A stretch of DNA of 9,624 nucleotides from an uncultured Eubacteriales bacterium. GTDB taxonomy: Bacteria; Bacillota; Clostridia; Oscillospirales; CAG-272. The translations under genes and the position numbers were made by a program. Location: contig CAKTAA010000078.1 in NCBI GenBank assembly GCA_934526185.1, positions 1-9,624 on the forward strand, given 5' to 3'. Of the stretch, positions 6,881-9,624 are shown one piece after another. Under the pieces are notes generated by a model. The model was not told the origin of the DNA and ran no database searches. It saw only the letters and a program-made list of their open reading frames with translations. The stretch's first letter is position 1. Each line of letters opens with the position of its first letter.

Positions 6881-8449
6881 TTATCGTTTAACTCCGAAAA
6901 TGCAAAGCTTTTCATTCCCTTCCGGTATGGCAAGCCAATTCCTGTCCACCATTGTTTCAATGATAAAAGCCATAACGTCCATCTGATGATGAATAAACGC
7001 AAGCTGCGCCCCTTTACTGCACAAAGTTTTGGGGATAAAATTCTTCAGTGTTTGCGCAGCAAGGTCGCATATCCGGATCATACAGTCGCAAATATCTTCT
7101 GCCAACGGTTTTAATACCGGCAGAATGGTATTGTCCATCATATCAGCCGAAAATACGGGAAATTCGGTCGATAATTTTCCCTCGTGACTTGAAATAAACC
7201 CTTCGCTGATCAGTCTGAGCAGCATAGCATTATTCGGGTCCGCCGTCTTTTCGAGAATGGCGTCGCACATCGCTTCCATTGATTGATCCCAAATTACAGG
7301 CTTCCAAAATTGGCATTTCTCAATGATACGATAGTTTTCCACCGAAAAATATGCAGTATGGTCGTTGTTCTCGCAATAGCCGTAGATACCGTTAAAATGA
7401 TGATTTTGATAATCGTTATCGTACCCGAACACAAATCCGTAGCTGCCGTTTGAAAGGGGAGGATAATCTCCAAAACGCTTCCGCCCTATCCCTTCGGAAA
7501 GGTTCAGGGCAAAAACCATTGCCAAATTTGCAAAAGTCCATTTCAGTCGGTTGCGATTATAATCATTTCCTTTGAAATCCAGCGCTTCCAGCGTGGGAAG
7601 AATATTTGACAGTTTTTCGTTAAATTGTTCTGCTGCTTTTTCATAAACAGGTTTGATTTTCGTTGCCAATTCTTTCTCGTATTCATCCGTAAAGATGACG
7701 ATGTTTGTCTGATATTTATCGCCGATTTTCCTAATAATGTCATGCTTCATGAGCAGATCAATTTCATCTTCCAAATAAACTGCGGCAACGCCAAGCTCCA
7801 TAGACAGTTCCTGTATCGTTACCGGTGTGTAATAAGCGCTGAGGAGAATATTTCCGGGTAGCTTTCTCTTAAACAGCTGCCAATAACAAGAATTATCTCC
7901 ATCGCCCCAAAAGTCCATACGAAAAGTCCCGGGATTATAGCTTTTTTCCCCGAATTCTCTCGACATACCGATACCTTCTTTCAATATTTTTCTTGTTTTA
8001 AAGAGATAATATTTTACCATTTCAGTACTGATGCCTAAGTCGGCTGAGATTTCAGAACAGCTTTTACCGGTGAAATAATAAGCGACAATGATTTCACGAT
8101 ACTGTTTGGAAAGCAGGGATAACTCGCGGCGCAAAAGATGAAGTTCTTCTGTCTTCAGATATTTCTCTTCAGGCGTTGTCCAATATGTTCCGACAAAGCC
8201 TTCATCAAATTCCAACGTTTGGAAGTTGCTTTTGCGGATCCGTTTCTTAAAAGTATTTTCCGCGATTCGCCACATGAAAGCGTAAAAAGCGTCGTCATTT
8301 TTTAATCGATGCGCGCACTTTAACACCTCGCAGACAATATCGTTTGTCAAGTCTTCCGCTTCCGATCTATCGTAAAGCCTTGACAGGGAAAATGCAAAAA
8401 TACTCTTTAAGTTATCAGACAATAGCTTTGCTGCTTCTTCTTGTTCCAA
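6881..8449 (-). CDS. sigma-70 family (ECF-like) RNA polymerase sigma factor with a ~360-residue C-terminal extension
   Basis: Directs RNA polymerase to specific promoters. Region 2 spans about 11-75 (SRLYDRSEAEDLTNDIVCEVL, FYAFMWRIAENTFKKRIRK). Region 4 spans about 100-158 (LSLLSKQYREIIVAYYFTGKSC, then the helix-turn-helix SEISADLGISTEMVKYYLFKTRK). An ECF factor normally stops near 170-200 residues; this one has 522. Residues about 200-260 (TPVTIQELSMELGVAAVYLEDEIDLLMKHDIIRKIG) look like a winged helix, followed by about 260 unassigned residues rich in aromatic and charged residues (SNGSYGFVFGYDNDYQNHHFNGIYGYCEN at 333-361 in its middle). No anti-sigma gene is adjacent, so the extension may provide the regulation (inference). 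The start is TTG 8449: GAGGTGA (8454-8460) lies just upstream and no ATG is near. The gene ends 14 bases before the IS3 remnant; the C-terminus looks uninterrupted. Confidence 0.9.
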   Translation of the reverse strand: MEQEEAAKLLSDNLKSIFAFSLSRLYDRSEAEDLTNDIVCEVLKCAHRLKNDDAFYAFMWRIAENTFKKRIRKSNFQTLEFDEGFVGTYWTTPEEKYLKTEELHLLRRELSLLSKQYREIIVAYYFTGKSCSEISADLGISTEMVKYYLFKTRKILKEGIGMSREFGEKSYNPGTFRMDFWGDGDNSCYWQLFKRKLPGNILLSAYYTPVTIQELSMELGVAAVYLEDEIDLLMKHDIIRKIGDKYQTNIVIFTDEYEKELATKIKPVYEKAAEQFNEKLSNILPTLEALDFKGNDYNRNRLKWTFANLAMVFALNLSEGIGRKRFGDYPPLSNGSYGFVFGYDNDYQNHHFNGIYGYCENNDHTAYFSVENYRIIEKCQFWKPVIWDQSMEAMCDAILEKTADPNNAMLLRLISEGFISSHEGKLSTEFPVFSADMMDNTILPVLKPLAEDICDCMIRICDLAAQTLKNFIPKTLCSKGAQLAFIHHQMDVMAFIIETMVDRNWLAIPEGNEKLCIFGVKR

Positions 8450-8484
8450 GATCTCACCTCGGCTCTTTATTAAAAGCTTTCAAC

Positions 8485-8498
8485 TATATAGTACCCGA
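8485..8498. repeat. TATATAGTA-CCCGA motif, copy 1 (sigma factor leader)
   Basis: Plus-strand TATATAGTACCCGA. It matches TATATAGTATCCCGA at 9131-9145 except for one T. It lies about 35 bases upstream of the sigma factor start codon. Confidence 0.4.
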
Positions 8499-8515
8499 TA
8501 CGCGGTAATGGTTAA
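8488..8515 (-). promoter_or_regulatory. candidate promoter of the sigma factor gene
   Basis: On the minus strand TTAACC (8510-8515) and TACTAT (8488-8493) are 16 bases apart, with a predicted start near 8481 and a leader of about 30 bases. The -10 part lies in a TATATAGTA-type motif also found ahead of the neighbouring acetyltransferase pseudogene. If the sigma factor controls itself, this is where its site should be. Another possible -10 (TATACT, minus strand, 8525-8530) lies farther upstream without a convincing -35. Confidence 0.3.
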
Positions 8516-8659
8516 TTGAAATTTAGTATAAACAAAAAAATAATAAAAAGATAATGCTGGAGTTTCACTCTGCAATGTTGATTGTCTAAGCTGTATAAAA
8601 AAGATATTTTTGCGAATTTGGTGTGGGGAGATGAAATCACGTAAAATGTGCTTAGCCCT

Positions 8660-9103
8660 CATTTTCAATTCCACTGAAAGATTGCCAAAATTATCACAAT
8701 CACATTTTTGTGTTGTCTTAAATCCAGATTTACGCCAAAAAGAACATCCGTTGATGTTGTTGCCTTAAACAGACAGCTTTATAGAATTAAATTGTGAACG
8801 GAATGGCTCGTAGATTTCCGTTTGAATTTCTCATTCATCAAAAACAATCCGATATATAGTATCGGTTTCGGGATAACCTTCAAGAATACAAAGCAAAGCT
8901 ACAGCTTCACCATTTAATGAAAAACCAATGCGATAGCTCATATCTTCCTGAAAATCATTTCCGTATTCGATTGTTTCAATACAGTCTTGTTTTGTAGCCG
9001 GATGCCCGTTTGTAATTAAATAGTATTCCTGGTTGCAGTAGAATATATTTTCATAATGGTTCAGGTTGTCTAATGTTACCAACTCGATATTGTATTCAGA
9101 TAA
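8660..9103 (-). pseudogene. GNAT family N-acetyltransferase pseudogene
   Basis: GNAT enzymes transfer an acetyl group from acetyl-CoA to amines. Three frames together rebuild one. Frame one, from about 9103 with no ATG, reads LSEYNIELVTLDNLNHYENI ... MSYRIGFSLNGEAVALLCIL, then EGYPETDTIY, the usual beta4 region. At 8851 the frame changes and GLFLMNEKFKRKSTSHS continues where family members read YIGLFM. A two-base loss in the AT run (ACTATATATC) explains this. After a stop at 8779-8781 a third frame supplies the family's C-terminus: GNNINGCSFWRKSGF, then CDCDNFGNLSVELKM (8764 to about 8660), with a stop at 8765-8767 just before it. The acetyl-CoA pyrophosphate loop (Q/RxxGxG/A), expected between the last two pieces, is missing. 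The gene is therefore dead. The open frame 8831-9082 alone should not be annotated as an intact small protein. Confidence 0.8.
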
Positions 9104-9128
9104 TCGGGTTTTGCGTTTTAAATACAGA

Positions 9129-9145
9129 GATATATAGTATCCCGA
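9129..9145. repeat. TATATAGTATCCCGA motif, copy 2 (upstream of the GNAT pseudogene)
   Basis: Contains GATATATAGTATC (9129-9141), which also occurs exactly at 8851-8863 inside the GNAT pseudogene, and the CCCGA tail shared with the sigma factor leader. The 8851 copy is the point where the pseudogene changes frame. The motif is AT-rich, so the inner match could be chance; the CCCGA-containing pair is the more notable one. Confidence 0.4.
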
Positions 9146-9148
9146 GAT

Positions 9149-9163
9149 GTGCTATTATAGCAC
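9149..9163. promoter_or_regulatory. inverted repeat containing a TATAAT box, upstream of the GNAT pseudogene
   Basis: GTGCTA-TTA-TAGCAC is a perfect 6-bp inverted repeat. On the minus strand its centre forms TATAAT (9154-9159), a -10 box facing the acetyltransferase remnant, but no good -35 lies at normal spacing. There is no T-run after it in either direction, so an operator is more likely than a terminator. Confidence 0.35.
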
Positions 9164-9211
9164 TAAAAAGAAAAAACAATTTTTATATCTACTTCCGTTC
9201 GAGCCGCATAA

Positions 9212-9250
9212 CAAAAATGCGGCCGGCAATTCGTAACGAGTTGTCGGCCG
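9212..9250 (-). terminator. rho-independent terminator of the tRNA-Ala transcript
   Basis: Reading the minus strand, CGGCCGACAA (9250-9241) pairs with TTGCCGGCCG (9229-9220) with one A-C mismatch. A short TCG/CGA pairing sits inside the loop, and a run of five T follows (9217-9213). It begins six bases after the tRNA CCA end, which shows that the tRNA is the last gene of its transcript. Confidence 0.85.
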
Positions 9251-9256
9251 TAGGTT

Positions 9257-9332
9257 TGGTGGACCCGAAGGGGATCGAACCCTCGACCTCTGCGTTGCGA
9301 ACGCAGCGCTCTCCCAGCTGAGCTACGAGCCC
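9257..9332 (-). tRNA. tRNA-Ala with anticodon CGC
   Basis: A 76-base cloverleaf with encoded CCA (9257-9259). The acceptor strands are GGGCTCG and CGGGTCC, and they include the G3-U70 wobble that defines alanine tRNA. The D arm is AGCTCAGCTGGGAGAGC. The anticodon stem is CTGCG/CGCAG with loop TTCGCAA, giving anticodon CGC for GCG codons. The T arm is GAGGG-TTCGATC-CCCTT. All stems pair, so the gene appears functional. It stands alone between a decayed region and an upstream promoter. Confidence 0.97.
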
Positions 9333-9386
9333 ATTAATCATCCTCCGTGCAGTCGTTTTTATATAAACAAAACGCTGACAACTTTT

Positions 9387-9415
9387 ATTATATCACCCGG
9401 AATGTGGAAAAGCAA
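9387..9415 (-). promoter_or_regulatory. promoter of tRNA-Ala
   Basis: On the minus strand TTGCTT (9410-9415), 17 bases, then a perfect TATAAT (9387-9392). Start near 9380, about 48 bases before the mature tRNA 5' end; the leader would be removed by processing. Confidence 0.55.
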
Positions 9416-9479
9416 CCACTAATTTTGGGCTTGTTAAAGGTTTTCTGTTTATAAAAATATATTACCTTCCTCTGCCTGC

Positions 9480-9608
9480 TCAATAAATTTCTTTCATACC
9501 AATAAAATAAAACGTTGCGCGTAAACCTTTGAACGCCAAAAGCGGCGAATGAAGAATTATGGCAGCGGCGATCAATACGAATATACCATGCCGTTTTTTG
9601 CCATAAAA
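9480..9608 (-). pseudogene. short membrane-protein-like coding remnant
   Basis: A 42-codon minus-strand frame reads FYGKKRHGIFVLIAAAIILH, then SPLLAFKGLRATFYFIGMKEIY and stops at 9480-9482. The basic stretch, the hydrophobic core of about 14 residues and the regular composition look like the C-terminal end of a membrane protein rather than chance. A TAA stands immediately upstream in frame (9609-9611) and there is no ATG at its beginning, so the fragment is either frameshifted from a gene further right or a relic. I cannot name the family. A weaker overlapping frame starts at an ATG (MAKNGMVYSY) but stops after ten codons. Confidence 0.35.
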
Positions 9609-9624
9609 TTATATTGACAAACGT

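Noticed and set aside
9073..9321. Plus-strand open frame ending in a DPKGIEPSTSALRTQRSPS-like peptide
   Set aside because: This is the well-known artefact of translating the reverse complement of a tRNA gene; the real feature is tRNA-Ala at 9257-9332.
9614..9619. TTGACA on the plus strand at the right edge
   Set aside because: It could be a -35 box for a rightward gene, but the -10 region lies outside the window, so nothing can be tested.
1..9624. CRISPR array, recognised toxin-antitoxin pair, integrase or complete restriction-modification system
   Set aside because: No regularly spaced repeats, no integrase motif and no methyltransferase or specificity subunit were found; the helicase and ATPase alone do not define a known system.

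Overview
The window looks like a chromosomal accessory stretch from a Gram-positive anaerobe of the Clostridia type (Bacillota; an Oscillospiraceae/Lachnospiraceae-like gut bacterium is my inference). The reasons are purine-rich GGGAGG/GAGGGG/GAGGTGA ribosome binding sites, TTGACA/TATAAT promoters, a TTG start, and genes typical of that group: a GH78 rhamnosidase, an AAA/DUF4143 ATPase and a sigma factor with a long C-terminal extension. No genus can be named from the sequence alone.

Layout. 1-1731 (minus) is the N-terminal 577 codons of a GH78 alpha-L-rhamnosidase that runs off the left edge, with its own promoter at 1779-1806. 1889-4516 (minus) is an 875-residue DEAH superfamily 2 helicase-like protein with a two-pass membrane segment in its C-terminal third. 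Upstream of it, 4518-4800 (minus) reads like a decayed gene, and a good minus-strand promoter lies at 4844-4872. Diverging from it, a near-consensus promoter at 5021-5049 drives an AAA/DUF4143 ATPase (5109-6416, plus). Its close downstream partner (6429-6557) is frameshifted and then cut by an IS3-family element, of which only the right 310 bp survive (6558-6867).

6881-8449 (minus) is a 522-residue sigma-70 (ECF-like) factor whose last ~360 residues are an extension with a likely winged helix. Behind its promoter lies a GNAT acetyltransferase pseudogene (8660-9103, minus) broken by a two-base loss in an AT run, further frame changes and a stop. 9257-9332 (minus) is tRNA-Ala(CGC) with encoded CCA, a strong terminator and a plausible promoter. 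The right end holds a short membrane-protein-like coding remnant (9480-9608, minus).

How it fits together. The intact genes do not form one pathway. The region is a mosaic between a carbohydrate gene and a tRNA: three large intact proteins of uncertain cellular role (helicase, ATPase, sigma factor) with at least four decayed gene fragments and a truncated insertion sequence between them. This is what a variable island undergoing turnover looks like. The rhamnosidase is visibly more GC-rich than everything to its right and probably belongs to a separate sugar-utilisation locus continuing to the left. I did not find a complete, obviously new multi-gene system. The best leads are the membrane-anchored helicase and the sigma factor with a built-in sensor-like extension.
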